Positions 8,514 to 17,357 of a stretch of DNA of 64,000 bases are shown here, in pieces; positions within the stretch are counted from its first letter, which is position 1, and the number at the start of each line of letters is the position of its first letter. Both the position numbers and the translations under genes were made by a program. This DNA is from Raoultibacter phocaeensis. Its GTDB lineage: Bacteria; Actinomycetota; Coriobacteriia; Coriobacteriales; Eggerthellaceae. The stretch lies in NCBI RefSeq assembly GCF_901411515.1, contig NZ_CABDUX010000001.1:434001-498000 (forward strand), read 5' to 3'. The notes beneath the pieces were generated by a model. That model was not told the DNA's origin. It made no database searches and was given only the letters and a program-made list of their open reading frames with translations.

Positions 8514-9980
8514 ATGAGCGACGTGACGGCGTCAAAAACGATGGCGATACGAACGAGCGCAGGCCTTGCGCTGCTGCTTGTGAACGGCTTTCTGCTCAAT
8601 AACTTCCTGTTCCCCCAATTCATCGGAATCAACGACGGCGCTCGTGAGATATCGACATATTGCGGTGTCGTGTTCTTTGTTCTTCTCGGCATTGCAGCCT
8701 ATCGGAAACCGAGCGTCTTCGTCGAAAAGGTGTGGTCGGCGCTTTCGTTCGCCGCGATCGCCATCGGTATCGTGTGCCTCTATTTCGGTATTACAACACG
8801 CTCCTCCCCCCTGCTTGCCATCGGCAGTCCGTTTGGCGGCATCGGAACGGTTTGGACCACTATTCTCGCGTTCATCGCCCTCATGAAGCTCGGACCCGCC
8901 CGATGCACGTTCTGCATTCCCGCCGCCTTCGTGCTGAGCTACGTCATCAATATGCTGCTTTCTCTGATGGCCATTCCCTTCGCAGTTGGGCTCGTGCTGT
9001 ACGCTGTTTCAATGCTCGCTGCGTTCGCCCTCGTGCGTACCTATGCGCTCGACACGGTCAGGACCATCCGATCAGTCGATTCCCCCATCGTGCTCGACGT
9101 GACGAACCCGTCGTCCTACCTGCCGTTTTCCCACCCGGTATTCGTTTCGATCATGCTGTTCAATGCCGCGTACGGCTACGCTTTGAACCTCCAAACCGCC
9201 GTCGAAACACCCGTTCAAATGCTACTGTCGTACGTGCCGGTCACAATCGTGTTTTTTGCTGTGGCGATAGGGCGCGCAAAACTCAACGCCGATATCCTCT
9301 TTCAGACCTCGACGCTGCTCGTGTTCGCAGGCTTCCTCATTGCGCCGCTCGTTCTCATCGGCTCGGGAATTTCGGGAGGCTTGCAGCTTTCGGGTGCCTT
9401 CCTCCATGCAGGAGCAAGCACGTTCACCCTGCTCATGTACTTCCTCGTCGCTGTGGTCGGCTCGCGCAATCCCCTCGGCGGCATTACAACCGTCGCCTTC
9501 GCCATGGGCGCTTCCTGGTGCGGCATAGGAATCGGGGCCCTGGCAAGCCAGGCGATCGGCACGCTTACGGCTGGCAATACCGAAGGCATCCTGTGGGCGT
9601 CGGCGTTCATCACCTTCGGATTCATGTTCTACAATTTCGTTGTGCTGAAACGCTTCAGCTTCGAATCGACCATCCAGGGCATCGTACCCGTTGCTCCTGC
9701 AGCAATCGAATCCGTCTCCGAAAGCGCCGCCGAGGACACGCCGAGCCTCGAAGACAACTGCCGAACCGTCGCCGAAAGGTTCGGCTTGACGAAGCGCGAG
9801 TCGGAAGTGCTCGAGTTGCTCGCACGCGGCCGCACGAGCCCCGTCATCCAAGAAAAGCTGTTCCTCTCGCACAACACGGTGAAAACCCACGTGCGCCACA
9901 TCTACACGAAGATGGGAATCCATTCGCAGCAAGAGCTCATCGACATCGTTGAGCATGCAGAAGAAGCGGAAGCGGTATAG
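8514..9980 (+). CDS. Membrane-anchored LuxR-family transcriptional regulator (second copy)
   Basis: 488 residues, ATG 8514 with GGGAGG upstream. About 12 hydrophobic helices (residues 15-395) precede a LuxR helix-turn-helix at about 425-485 (GLTKRESEVLELLARGRTSP, then FLSHNTVKTHVRHI). It has the same architecture as the proteins at 2318 and 27911, with a shorter linker. Removing the IS110 element would place it head-to-head with flavoprotein 1, about 370 bp apart, the arrangement seen for regulator 3 and flavoprotein 3. That makes flavoprotein 1 its likely target (inference). No separate signal-transduction domain is visible, so the membrane part is presumably the sensor. Confidence 0.87.
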   Translation: MSDVTASKTMAIRTSAGLALLLVNGFLLNNFLFPQFIGINDGAREISTYCGVVFFVLLGIAAYRKPSVFVEKVWSALSFAAIAIGIVCLYFGITTRSSPLLAIGSPFGGIGTVWTTILAFIALMKLGPARCTFCIPAAFVLSYVINMLLSLMAIPFAVGLVLYAVSMLAAFALVRTYALDTVRTIRSVDSPIVLDVTNPSSYLPFSHPVFVSIMLFNAAYGYALNLQTAVETPVQMLLSYVPVTIVFFAVAIGRAKLNADILFQTSTLLVFAGFLIAPLVLIGSGISGGLQLSGAFLHAGASTFTLLMYFLVAVVGSRNPLGGITTVAFAMGASWCGIGIGALASQAIGTLTAGNTEGILWASAFITFGFMFYNFVVLKRFSFESTIQGIVPVAPAAIESVSESAAEDTPSLEDNCRTVAERFGLTKRESEVLELLARGRTSPVIQEKLFLSHNTVKTHVRHIYTKMGIHSQQELIDIVEHAEEAEAV

Positions 9981-10125
9981 CAACACGCAGCGAAGCGGGC
10001 GTAAGCCTCAACTGCAATGTACACAAACAAGGTACCGACGTGAAACGAACCGTGGATGCGAATTCGCTACCCGACTCGAGCAGCGCTACGCCATCGCCGC
10101 CCCGCTTCTGCCTACCGAGAGTCGA

Positions 10126-11097
10126 CTATTCCGCCTCGTGCAGCGTCTCGAGCAATTCATCGCGAAGAGCGAGGTGCTTGCGTGTGAAGCCGGGATCCCT
10201 ATAGCGCAGACGCTTGCCGGTCTGTATGGCTATCTGCTTCGCCAAACGGTTGAAAGCGCCGCCATCTGCTATCTGACCTCGAGAGACGACCATCATCGTA
10301 AAGCCGAGAACAACAAGCGTATTGCGCCGCCTGGAATCGCTTTCCTGACGCTCTGGATCAAGGTGGTACTTCTTGCTGTCGTACTCGACGCACAGTTTGG
10401 CCTCCGGCCAGCACAAATCTGCCTTGCAGTACGCACGATCGGTAACGCTTCTCATGCTGGACGGCACGTCGACCTGGTAATTGAGCTGCGGCCTTTCGAT
10501 CCCGTAACCCCCTAAACCGTACGGCAGACAGAGCAGCATAGTAAGCACCGTTTCCATAGGCGAAGCCGAACCGTCCATGCAGTAGTAGAGCGCTCGCAGG
10601 GCTTTCGTGCGTCCCGGCGCATTCGAACTTGCTTGCACGAACGCCCTCAACTTGGTAACCGAAGTGAGCGGCGCACTTCGCTCTCGGGAAGAGCCGTCGT
10701 CAACCACGGCATAGGTGCCGCACAATTCGAAGCAAAGCTGGATGAGTTTAGCGAGCGATAGGCGCGTCGCCATCTGCAAGAAGCAGAATTCGGGCGAACT
10801 CATGAGAAACCCCATGCCGGCATCGATGATCGATCGTTCGGGCAAGGTGGCCCAGACGCTGCTCGTTACGCTTTTGGTGCGCGTGCGCAATACGTCTTTG
10901 CCGACGAGCGTATGTACGGGAAGGCCACAGCCCGCTGGACGAAAGTTGCCGCCCTCAAGCTGCGGCTTCTCTTCGACAGCAAGCGCCTTTTGGGCACGCA
11001 ACGTCGCTCTCCGACGAGCTTTGCTATCGTGCAGGAAGCCAAGACCCACCGATCGCCAGTACGCCAGAGCCGATTCGTATCCGATAACGATATCCAT
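10126..11097 (-). CDS. Hypothetical protein with Vsr/DUF559-like endonuclease C-terminus
   Basis: 323 residues from ATG 11097. The function of the N-terminal 200 residues is not recognised. The C-terminal third (about 220-300) has the pattern KADLCWPEAKLCVEYDSKKY followed by H, then D-x2-R-R and a hydrophobic strand ending in VVSRGQI. This fits the DUF559/Vsr restriction-endonuclease-like fold (D, E-x-D, H). Proteins with this layout in actinobacteria are often single genes of unknown role. The in-frame extension to 11142 is coded by the end of the IS3 element and is unlikely to be native. The IS end lies 19 bp upstream of this start, so the original promoter has been displaced. Confidence 0.7.
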   Translation of the reverse strand: MDIVIGYESALAYWRSVGLGFLHDSKARRRATLRAQKALAVEEKPQLEGGNFRPAGCGLPVHTLVGKDVLRTRTKSVTSSVWATLPERSIIDAGMGFLMSSPEFCFLQMATRLSLAKLIQLCFELCGTYAVVDDGSSRERSAPLTSVTKLRAFVQASSNAPGRTKALRALYYCMDGSASPMETVLTMLLCLPYGLGGYGIERPQLNYQVDVPSSMRSVTDRAYCKADLCWPEAKLCVEYDSKKYHLDPERQESDSRRRNTLVVLGFTMMVVSRGQIADGGAFNRLAKQIAIQTGKRLRYRDPGFTRKHLALRDELLETLHEAE

Positions 11098-11132
11098 GTT
11101 CCCATGATACCAGATTCTGGCACAAAATTGGA

Positions 11133-11253
11133 GGTTTGACAATTATATAATTATTTACATTATATAATTTGATAATAGAGCAAAAGAAACGCCTGGTCGC
11201 AAAATTTCAAACGGGCGATTTTAAAATATAAGATGTTCTACAATTGTCAAACC
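11133..11253 (+). repeat. 121-bp AT-rich MITE-like insert inside the IS3 left end
   Basis: Exact 12-bp terminal inverted repeats GGTTTGACAATT (11133-11144) and AATTGTCAAACC (11242-11253) are flanked by a 3-bp GGA on both sides (11130-11132, 11254-11256), as if it were a target duplication. The block is about three-quarters A+T while the surrounding IS is very GC-rich. Without it the left end of the IS would line up with the right end. It holds TTGACA (11136-11141) and TTATAT/TATAAT-like sequence (11160-11168), which could act as a promoter toward the transposase. There is no coding capacity. Confidence 0.6.
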
Positions 11254-11338
11254 GGAGGTGCGGCAGGAAGCTGGACCGCCGGCAGGCGGTCCACGACCGA
11301 TCGAGCGGCCCCCGCGGGGGCCGCGAGGAGGGAGCCGC

Positions 11339-12784
11339 ATGTACACGGAAAGGGAGAAGGTCCGCTACGTCGAGACGATGTGGGCCGAGGGGCTCACGCC
11401 CCGCGCCGCCGAGCGGAAATGGGGGACCCCGTCCAGGGAGTCGCTGAGGCGGTGGCTGGAGCAGGCCGAGGAGGGCTCCCTGCCGGCGGAGATGCCCAGG
11501 GTGAAGGGGCGCGCCGAGCACGCGCCCCACTCCCGCTACCCCGAGGCCACCAAGGCGGAGGCCGTCCGCCTCTACGGCCTCGGGGAGAAGCCCGCGCACA
11601 TCGCCCGCCGCCTCGGCATCGCCGAAGCGAGCATAATATCGGTCTGGAGCAGGAAGGCCCGCAAAAGCGCTATCATGTCCGAGACCGGCGCGGAGGGCGC
11701 GCCGCGCGAGGACGAGGGGGCGAAGCCGGGCATGGGGCAGGCGGCGGGATCGGACGACAGGCGGATCGAGGCCCTCCGGGCCGAGCTCGAGGAGGCGCTC
11801 TTCGAGGTGAGCGTCTACAAGGAGCTGATGCGCGACCCAAAAGCCGCAAGCCCGGCGAGCCTGTCGAAGAGGCGGCTCGTCGGGTTAGGCGAGAGGCTGA
11901 GGCGGGACTGCGGGTGCTCCCTGGCCCGGATCTCGACGTTCTTGGGAATCTCGAAGAGCACCTACCTCTACCACCGGGCGAGGCTCGATAGCCCGTCCGG
12001 CATGACGGACGGGGGCTTCGACGGGGCCGTGGCCGCGGCCTTCGCGGAGAACGGCGGGATCTACGGCTACCGCCGCCTCAGAGCGGCGCTGGAGGCCGGC
12101 GGCGTCCGCGCGCCCGAGCGCAGGGTGCGCGAGTCGATGGCGCGCCAGGGGCTCGTCGCCCGGTGCTCCAGGTCGGAGAAGAGATGGAGCTCGTACGCGG
12201 GCGAGGTGTCGGACGCGCCCGGGAACCTGCTGCTCGGCGAGCACGGGAGGCACGACTTCTCGGCGGCCGCGCCCAACGAGCTGTGGCTCACCGACATCAC
12301 CGAGATGCGGGGGCGCGACGGCAAGTGCTACCTGTCCGCCGTCGTCGACTGCTTCGACGGCAAGGTCGTCGCCTGGCGCGCCTCGGAGAGCCCCAACGCC
12401 GAGCTCGCGAACTCCACGCTCGCCGACGCGATAGCGACGCTTCGGGAGGGCCAGCGTCCCGTCATCCACTCCGACCGCGGCGGGCACTACCGCTGGAAGG
12501 GGTGGATCGCGCTGTGCGAGGGGGCCGGCCTCGTGCGCTCGATGTCGCGCAAGGGGCACAGCCCCGACAACGCGGCGTGCGAGGGCTTCTTCGGCCGGGC
12601 GAAGGTCGAGGCGTTCCATTCGCTCGTGCGCGCGGGGGCGCCCGTCGCCGAGATATTCGAGGCCGTCGCGCGCTACATCACGTGGTACAATGACGGCCGC
12701 CTCAAGACGTTCAGGGAGAACGGGAAGAAGGCCACCTGCGAGACCATCGAGGGCCGCCGCAGGAGGCTCGGGCTGGCGGCCTGA
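11339..12784 (+). CDS. IS3-family transposase (single-ORF, DDE)
   Basis: 481 residues, ATG 11339 with GAGGAGGGAG upstream. The N-terminus has two helix-turn-helix-like segments (about 1-100), then a coiled coil near 150-180 (the usual OrfA/OrfB junction), an HTH_21 region, and an rve integrase core with the DDE triad in LWLTDITEM, IHSDRGGHY and CEGFFGRAKVE. OrfA and OrfB are fused in one frame, so no programmed frameshift is needed. Base composition is much more GC-rich than the neighbouring genes, which suggests recent arrival from a higher-GC source. Confidence 0.95.
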   Translation: MYTEREKVRYVETMWAEGLTPRAAERKWGTPSRESLRRWLEQAEEGSLPAEMPRVKGRAEHAPHSRYPEATKAEAVRLYGLGEKPAHIARRLGIAEASIISVWSRKARKSAIMSETGAEGAPREDEGAKPGMGQAAGSDDRRIEALRAELEEALFEVSVYKELMRDPKAASPASLSKRRLVGLGERLRRDCGCSLARISTFLGISKSTYLYHRARLDSPSGMTDGGFDGAVAAAFAENGGIYGYRRLRAALEAGGVRAPERRVRESMARQGLVARCSRSEKRWSSYAGEVSDAPGNLLLGEHGRHDFSAAAPNELWLTDITEMRGRDGKCYLSAVVDCFDGKVVAWRASESPNAELANSTLADAIATLREGQRPVIHSDRGGHYRWKGWIALCEGAGLVRSMSRKGHSPDNAACEGFFGRAKVEAFHSLVRAGAPVAEIFEAVARYITWYNDGRLKTFRENGKKATCETIEGRRRRLGLAA

Positions 12785-12832
12785 GCAGTCCAAGAATCCT
12801 GCCGCACCCCCAACCTCCAATTTTGTGCCAGA

Positions 12833-13028
12833 TTTTGCCGACTCGGGAACAGAAACGTACCGGTAGAGGGCTTTCGCGAGATCATTCCGCTCGCATAGTA
12901 AAGATCTCGACAAATGCGACGTACTCGCACTTGCAAAGATGCGGGCAGGCGCACTACGCGCGCAAACCTAACAAGCACAACTTGACTGCACCCTCAAGCA
13001 CTTGAGATACGGCATTCCGCATGCAAAA
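12833..13028. other. Gap between IS3 element and leuS terminator
   Basis: About 195 bp with no supported gene. Before IS insertion this was the upstream region of the Vsr-like gene (minus strand), so its original promoter should lie here. Confidence 0.45.
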
Positions 13029-13059
13029 ACGCCCGCTCGGGTTTCGACCGAGCGGGCGT
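13029..13059 (-). terminator. Rho-independent terminator of leuS
   Basis: Arms ACGCCCGCTCGG (13029-13040) and its complement (13048-13059) have a 7-nt loop. On the minus strand the hairpin is followed by TTTTTGC. Confidence 0.9.
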
Positions 13060-13137
13060 ATGCATCAAACTCTGATTGACGCGTCGGGGCAGGCTGACCG
13101 CAAACCCCGAGCAGCGTCCACGCGTAAGCGCGCGGTT

Positions 13138-15708
13138 CTACTTCACCACAATGTTCACCAAGCGACCGGGGATCACGATCACCTTGACAGCGCTCTTACC
13201 TTCCATGGCGTTCGACACAGCGGCAAGCGCGGTTTCCTTGATCACGCCCTCTTCGGCGTCAGCGGCAACCATGATGCGGCTTTTCACCTTGCCGTTGATC
13301 TGCACGGCAAGCTCTACCTCGTCGGCCTTCGCCTGTTCGGGATCGAAATCGGGCCACGGCTGCTCGTGCACGGAATCCTCGTGGCCAAGTACGGTACGCC
13401 ACAGCTCTTCAGCCCAGTGCGGAGCCATGGGTGCAAGCAGCACTACGATGGTCTCGGCCACATCGCGGTCGAGCTTAGGCAGGTGATCGCATCCGCCGCG
13501 CGTATCAGCAGAGACTTTGCGCAGGTAGTCGCCTGCGGCGTTGGAGAGCTCCATGATGGCGGCGAGCGCGGTATTGAAATTGTTGCGATCGATATCGTCG
13601 ATCACCTTGCCCACTACGCGATGGCGTTCGCGGTTGAGCAGCTCAGCGGCAGCGGCTCCTTCGTCCTGAGTTGCCTCGCCCTGGCAAAGCGTATCATCGC
13701 CCGCCTGGCCCATGAGGTCGTTCACCTGACGCCACACGCGGTTGAGAAAGCGGTAAATACCGGCAAGACCGTCTTCTTCCCACTCGAGATCTTTGTCGGG
13801 CGGTGCCATGAACAGGATGTACGTGCGCACTGCATCGGCACCGTACTCGACGATCATGTCCTCGGGGGCCACGGTGTTGCCCTTCGATTTGGACATCGTT
13901 TCACCGTTGAGCTTTACCATGCCCTGCGTAAGCAGGTTCTGGAACGGCTCGTCGAAATCGACGAGACCGATGTCGCGCAGCACCTTCACGAAGAAGCGCG
14001 AATAGAGCAAATGCAGGATCGCGTGCTCGATCCCGCCGATATACTGGTCGACAGGCAGCCAGCGGTTCGCCTTGGCCGAATCGAACGGCGCAGTATCGTT
14101 GTGGGGATCGGTGTAGCGAAGGAAGTACCACGACGAGCACGTGAACGTGTCCATCGTATCGGTCTCGCGATGGGCAGGGCCGCCGCATACCGGACAGGTG
14201 GTCTCGTAGAATGGCTGGTAATCCTTGAGCGTCTCGCCTTTGGTGATGTCCACCTCAAGCGGCAGCACCACGGGAAGATCCTTTTCGGGCACCGGCACTA
14301 CACCGCACGTTTCGCAATGGATCGCGGGAATGGGATTTCCCCAGTAGCGCTGGCGCGAGATGAGCCAATCGCGCAGGCGGAACTCGACCTTGCGGCGGCC
14401 GCGGCCCATGGCTTCGAGATCGGCTACGATGGCCGCTTCGCCTTCCGAATGCTTGCCGCCCACCATGCCGGTGTACGCTCCCGACTGAACGAGAATACCC
14501 TCGGCATCGAACGCGTGATCCCACGGCACTTCGGTACGCACGCGCTCGGCAACGCCCCCAATCTCAGGGTAGAGCGGATCGTCCTCGGAAAGGATAATCG
14601 GAATGATAGGCAGATCGTATTTGCGAGCGAACTCGAAGTCGCGCTGATCGCCGCAGGGCACGGCCATAACCGCGCCCGTACCGTAGTCGGCAACTACGTA
14701 GTCGGCAACCCATACGGGCACCTTTTCGTTGTTGATGGGGTTGAGCACGTAGCGGCCCGTGAAGGCGCCGTGCTTCTCGCGATCGCCCTGTGCGCGCTCG
14801 ACGGCGCTCACCTTGCTCGCAGCAGCCACGAGATCGGCCACTGGTTGCTCGTATTCGGAGCCGCTCACCAGATCGGCGAGACCCTTGTATTCGGGAGCAA
14901 GCACGAAGAAACTGCACCCGAACAACGTGTCGGCACGCGTAGTGAACACGGTGATGATATCGTCTTCGGTCGGCTTGGCGGGAGCGTTTCCTTCCGCATC
15001 GCACAGGATGAAATCGACCTCAGCGCCTTCGGAACGGCCGATCCAGTTCGCCTGCATCTGCTTCACGCGCTCAGGCCAGCCCCCGAGCTGGTCGAGGTCG
15101 TCAAGCAACTCCTGGGCGTAATCGGTGATCTTGAAGTACCACTGCGTAAGGTCGCGCTTCTCGACCGCTCCATGACATCTCCAGCACGTGCCGTCGATGA
15201 CCTGTTCGTTGGCAAGCACGGTAGCGCAATTCGGGCACCAGTTCACTGGCGAGTTCTTGCGCTCGACAAGATCCTTCTCCCACATTTTGAGGAATATCCA
15301 CTGCCCCCAGCGGTAGTACTCGGGATCGCACGCGACCACCGTACGGCTCCAGTCGTAGGAGAAGCCCATACGCTTGCAGGATTCCATCTGGGTGTCGATA
15401 TTGGCGTAGGTCCATTTCGCGGGATGGCTGTTATGCTGGATAGCTGCGTTTTCGGCGGGAAGACCGAACGCATCCCAACCCATCGGGTGCAGCACGTCGA
15501 ACCCTCGCATGCGGAAGTAGCGGGCGCGCACATCACCGATCGTGTAGTTGCGCACATGCCCCATATGGAGGTCACCCGAGGGATAGGGGAACATCTCCAG
15601 GATGTACTTCTTCGGTTTCGAGGGATCCTCTGTCACGCGGTTGAGGCCCTCGTCCTCCCACGCCTTCTGCCAGCGCGGTTCTATCTCGTGCGGATTGTAT
15701 TCTTTCAT
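13138..15708 (-). CDS. leuS: Leucyl-tRNA synthetase
   Basis: 856 residues, normal length. It charges tRNA-Leu with leucine in the cytoplasm. The class I HIGH motif is in [15 protein letters not shown] (about 41-55) and the KMSKS motif in [12 protein letters not shown] (about 590). Cys pairs in WCPNCA and CWRCHG, and in CETCG and CPVCGG, fit the zinc-binding insertions. The CP1 editing region and the C-terminal anticodon-binding and leucine-specific domains are present. ATG 15708 follows GAGGAAG by 8 nt. It stands alone, with its own terminator. A fully open antisense frame covers nearly the whole gene but is a codon-bias artefact. Confidence 0.98.
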   Translation of the reverse strand: MKEYNPHEIEPRWQKAWEDEGLNRVTEDPSKPKKYILEMFPYPSGDLHMGHVRNYTIGDVRARYFRMRGFDVLHPMGWDAFGLPAENAAIQHNSHPAKWTYANIDTQMESCKRMGFSYDWSRTVVACDPEYYRWGQWIFLKMWEKDLVERKNSPVNWCPNCATVLANEQVIDGTCWRCHGAVEKRDLTQWYFKITDYAQELLDDLDQLGGWPERVKQMQANWIGRSEGAEVDFILCDAEGNAPAKPTEDDIITVFTTRADTLFGCSFFVLAPEYKGLADLVSGSEYEQPVADLVAAASKVSAVERAQGDREKHGAFTGRYVLNPINNEKVPVWVADYVVADYGTGAVMAVPCGDQRDFEFARKYDLPIIPIILSEDDPLYPEIGGVAERVRTEVPWDHAFDAEGILVQSGAYTGMVGGKHSEGEAAIVADLEAMGRGRRKVEFRLRDWLISRQRYWGNPIPAIHCETCGVVPVPEKDLPVVLPLEVDITKGETLKDYQPFYETTCPVCGGPAHRETDTMDTFTCSSWYFLRYTDPHNDTAPFDSAKANRWLPVDQYIGGIEHAILHLLYSRFFVKVLRDIGLVDFDEPFQNLLTQGMVKLNGETMSKSKGNTVAPEDMIVEYGADAVRTYILFMAPPDKDLEWEEDGLAGIYRFLNRVWRQVNDLMGQAGDDTLCQGEATQDEGAAAAELLNRERHRVVGKVIDDIDRNNFNTALAAIMELSNAAGDYLRKVSADTRGGCDHLPKLDRDVAETIVVLLAPMAPHWAEELWRTVLGHEDSVHEQPWPDFDPEQAKADEVELAVQINGKVKSRIMVAADAEEGVIKETALAAVSNAMEGKSAVKVIVIPGRLVNIVVK

Positions 15709-15802
15709 GGCGTTTCTTCCTCGTCGGGGCTGCGGACATGATGCCCGTTCGATCGGTGCGGGCAGCGGAGCGGTGCAGCGGACATAATCACAAGTGGTGC
15801 TT

Positions 15803-15830
15803 ATTATAGTGATATCTCAGAATATGCGAA
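15803..15830 (-). promoter_or_regulatory. Candidate sigma70 promoter of leuS
   Basis: On the minus strand, a perfect -10 TATAAT (15808-15803) lies 16 bp from TTCGCA (15830-15825), a 4/6 match to the -35. It would give a leader of about 85-90 nt. I see no T-box-like structure in so short a leader. Confidence 0.45.
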
Positions 15831-15958
15831 GCAGACAGGGTGAAATCTCCGCATGCGGCGTCCAGAACGCAGAGCCGCATGGGCGAGCTCGGATCTGCTG
15901 TATCCCGATTCAGTTTGGAAACCTCCGCACGGCATGCGGTGCGCGAAAACATCGGTCG

Positions 15959-16972
15959 CTACAAGAACCGATACGCCACCTGTCGCACGCCCCATTCGTT
16001 GACGTTGTTCGCACCGAACGCTCTCCACACGCCAGGTGCGAGATCGAGCGCACGCCCATACGATTCGAAGCCGCCGACATCGGTAACCGTTGCCACGAGG
16101 CTCATGCCGTTGTAGCTGATCTCGACCGCACTGCCCAACAGGTACCGTTGGCTGATGGGTACGGCGACCGTATACGACGTCCAGTCGAGCGGAATGCCCG
16201 ACGCGGTAGCGTCCCATCCGTCGTTGTCGGCAAAGCTGTAGGCCGAAGCGAATCCTAGCTGCCAACTGCCATCGATCGCACCCCCTGTCGCGAACAGCGG
16301 CCCACTCGGCGCAGCAAGGGCGGCCATACGCTCGAGCCGCTCACGCTCCGCCTCGTCAACGCGTGCGGAAGCCTCGTCCACAAGCGCTTTAGCCTCGTCC
16401 TCCTTCGCGGCAAGTTCGTCCCTCAGAGCGTTCTGCTCAACCTTCTTCGCATCGAGCTCTTTGATGACGTCCTCTAAAGCCTGCTTTTCGTCAAGTTGGG
16501 CTTGCGCTTCTTTCCCCAACGACGCCTCGATTGCATCGAGGTAGTTCACCATATCGATGAGATCGGATACCGAATCGGTTGACAACACCATGTCATAAAG
16601 CGTCACGCCGCCGAGCTTGTAGTGGAACACCGCACTGTTCTGCAGGCGCTTGAGGCTCGTTTGGTAGAGCCTCTGCGCCTCTTTCACCTGCTCGATCGTT
16701 GCATCGATCTCTTCTTGCAGCAAAACGATCTCGCCTTCGAGCGCGGCTCGCTCGTCCTGCAACTCCGTCAAACGTGCTTCGGCTTCCTCCAAGGCTGCCT
16801 GAGCATCGGCCACTTCGTCCGCATGGGCCGAAACGGGCGCGCCGCACAGGATCGCAGCAAAAACGCACCAGAAAAGAACGCAGCAGAGCGCACCTCGTGC
16901 GCACATGCGGACAGTCGCATCGTGGTCGCGAGCGAATCTTCTCAGGGTTTCGAGCGAACCTCCCGCGCACAT
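15959..16972 (-). CDS. Secreted coiled-coil protein with C-terminal RlpA/3D-like double-psi beta-barrel domain
   Basis: About 337 residues. After an export segment (ALCCVLFWCVFAAILCGAPV to a cleavage near SAHA/DE) comes a long coiled coil (about 55-225) like the N-terminal part of PcsB/CwlO-type hydrolases. A Gly-rich linker leads to a C-terminal domain with VEISYNGMSLVATVTDVGGF and GRALDLAPGVWRAFG, matching the RlpA/3D double-psi barrel fold. It probably acts on the cell wall. I chose ATG 16972 because GGGAGG lies 11 nt upstream; ATG 16906 would give a shorter signal peptide and ATG 17044 a longer one. An 18-bp GCGCACATGCGGACAG-type sequence is repeated at 16900 and 16965, inside the signal region. 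Confidence 0.8.
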   Translation of the reverse strand: MCAGGSLETLRRFARDHDATVRMCARGALCCVLFWCVFAAILCGAPVSAHADEVADAQAALEEAEARLTELQDERAALEGEIVLLQEEIDATIEQVKEAQRLYQTSLKRLQNSAVFHYKLGGVTLYDMVLSTDSVSDLIDMVNYLDAIEASLGKEAQAQLDEKQALEDVIKELDAKKVEQNALRDELAAKEDEAKALVDEASARVDEAERERLERMAALAAPSGPLFATGGAIDGSWQLGFASAYSFADNDGWDATASGIPLDWTSYTVAVPISQRYLLGSAVEISYNGMSLVATVTDVGGFESYGRALDLAPGVWRAFGANNVNEWGVRQVAYRFL

Positions 16973-17357
16973 GCGGACAGCTGCCTCCCGGGCTGAACCC
17001 CGAAAAAGGCCGGTCGATTCGTCGTTGTAGTGTTTTCGTATCATGCCACCAGTATAGCGGTTTCTCCGTCGTATGCGGAAGAGACACCTGCTCAGGCACC
17101 GACTTGTTTCCGGCACCGAACCCGTTTTCCCGATCCGCCTCTCGCACGCGGAAGAGTTCCGCCCGAGCACGGCCGCATCCCTTATTCGAAAACCAACCCG
17201 TTTGCACGTATAGAGAAACGGACGGTTTGTTGATTGCTCATGTGCTTGAAGAGTACGCGGCGTTCTTTGATCTATACTCTTCTCGTTATCGAATCGAACT
17301 ACAGAAGGTCGCGAACATCGGCATGACAAGCACAACGCGCGAAAGTGAGCAGGCTCC
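16973..17357. other. Divergent intergenic region
   Basis: About 385 bp between two divergent envelope genes. It could hold both promoters. TATACT at 17274-17279 is a candidate -10 for the flippase, but no good -35 is spaced correctly. No gene or RNA is recognised. Confidence 0.4.

Larger units (their letters stand above)
11116..12832 (+). mobile_element. IS3-family insertion sequence with interrupted left end
   Basis: The terminal inverted repeats TGGCACAAAATTGGAGGTT are exact at the left (11118-11136) and right (12812-12830) ends, extended by TC/GA outside. A second block, GGTGCGGCAGGA, also matches between the ends but is displaced on the left by a 121-bp AT-rich insert. One long transposase gene fills the element. 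No clean target duplication is seen; the flanks share only GATT next to the inner repeat ends. Confidence 0.85.

Noticed and set aside
11885-12913. Open frame antisense to the IS3 transposase
   Set aside because: The sense strand has a complete DDE transposase. The antisense product is low-complexity Arg/Ala/Pro.
13021-15741. 906-codon open frame antisense to leuS
   Set aside because: leuS has all class I motifs and its own terminator. The antisense frame has no family features and arises from GC-rich codon usage.
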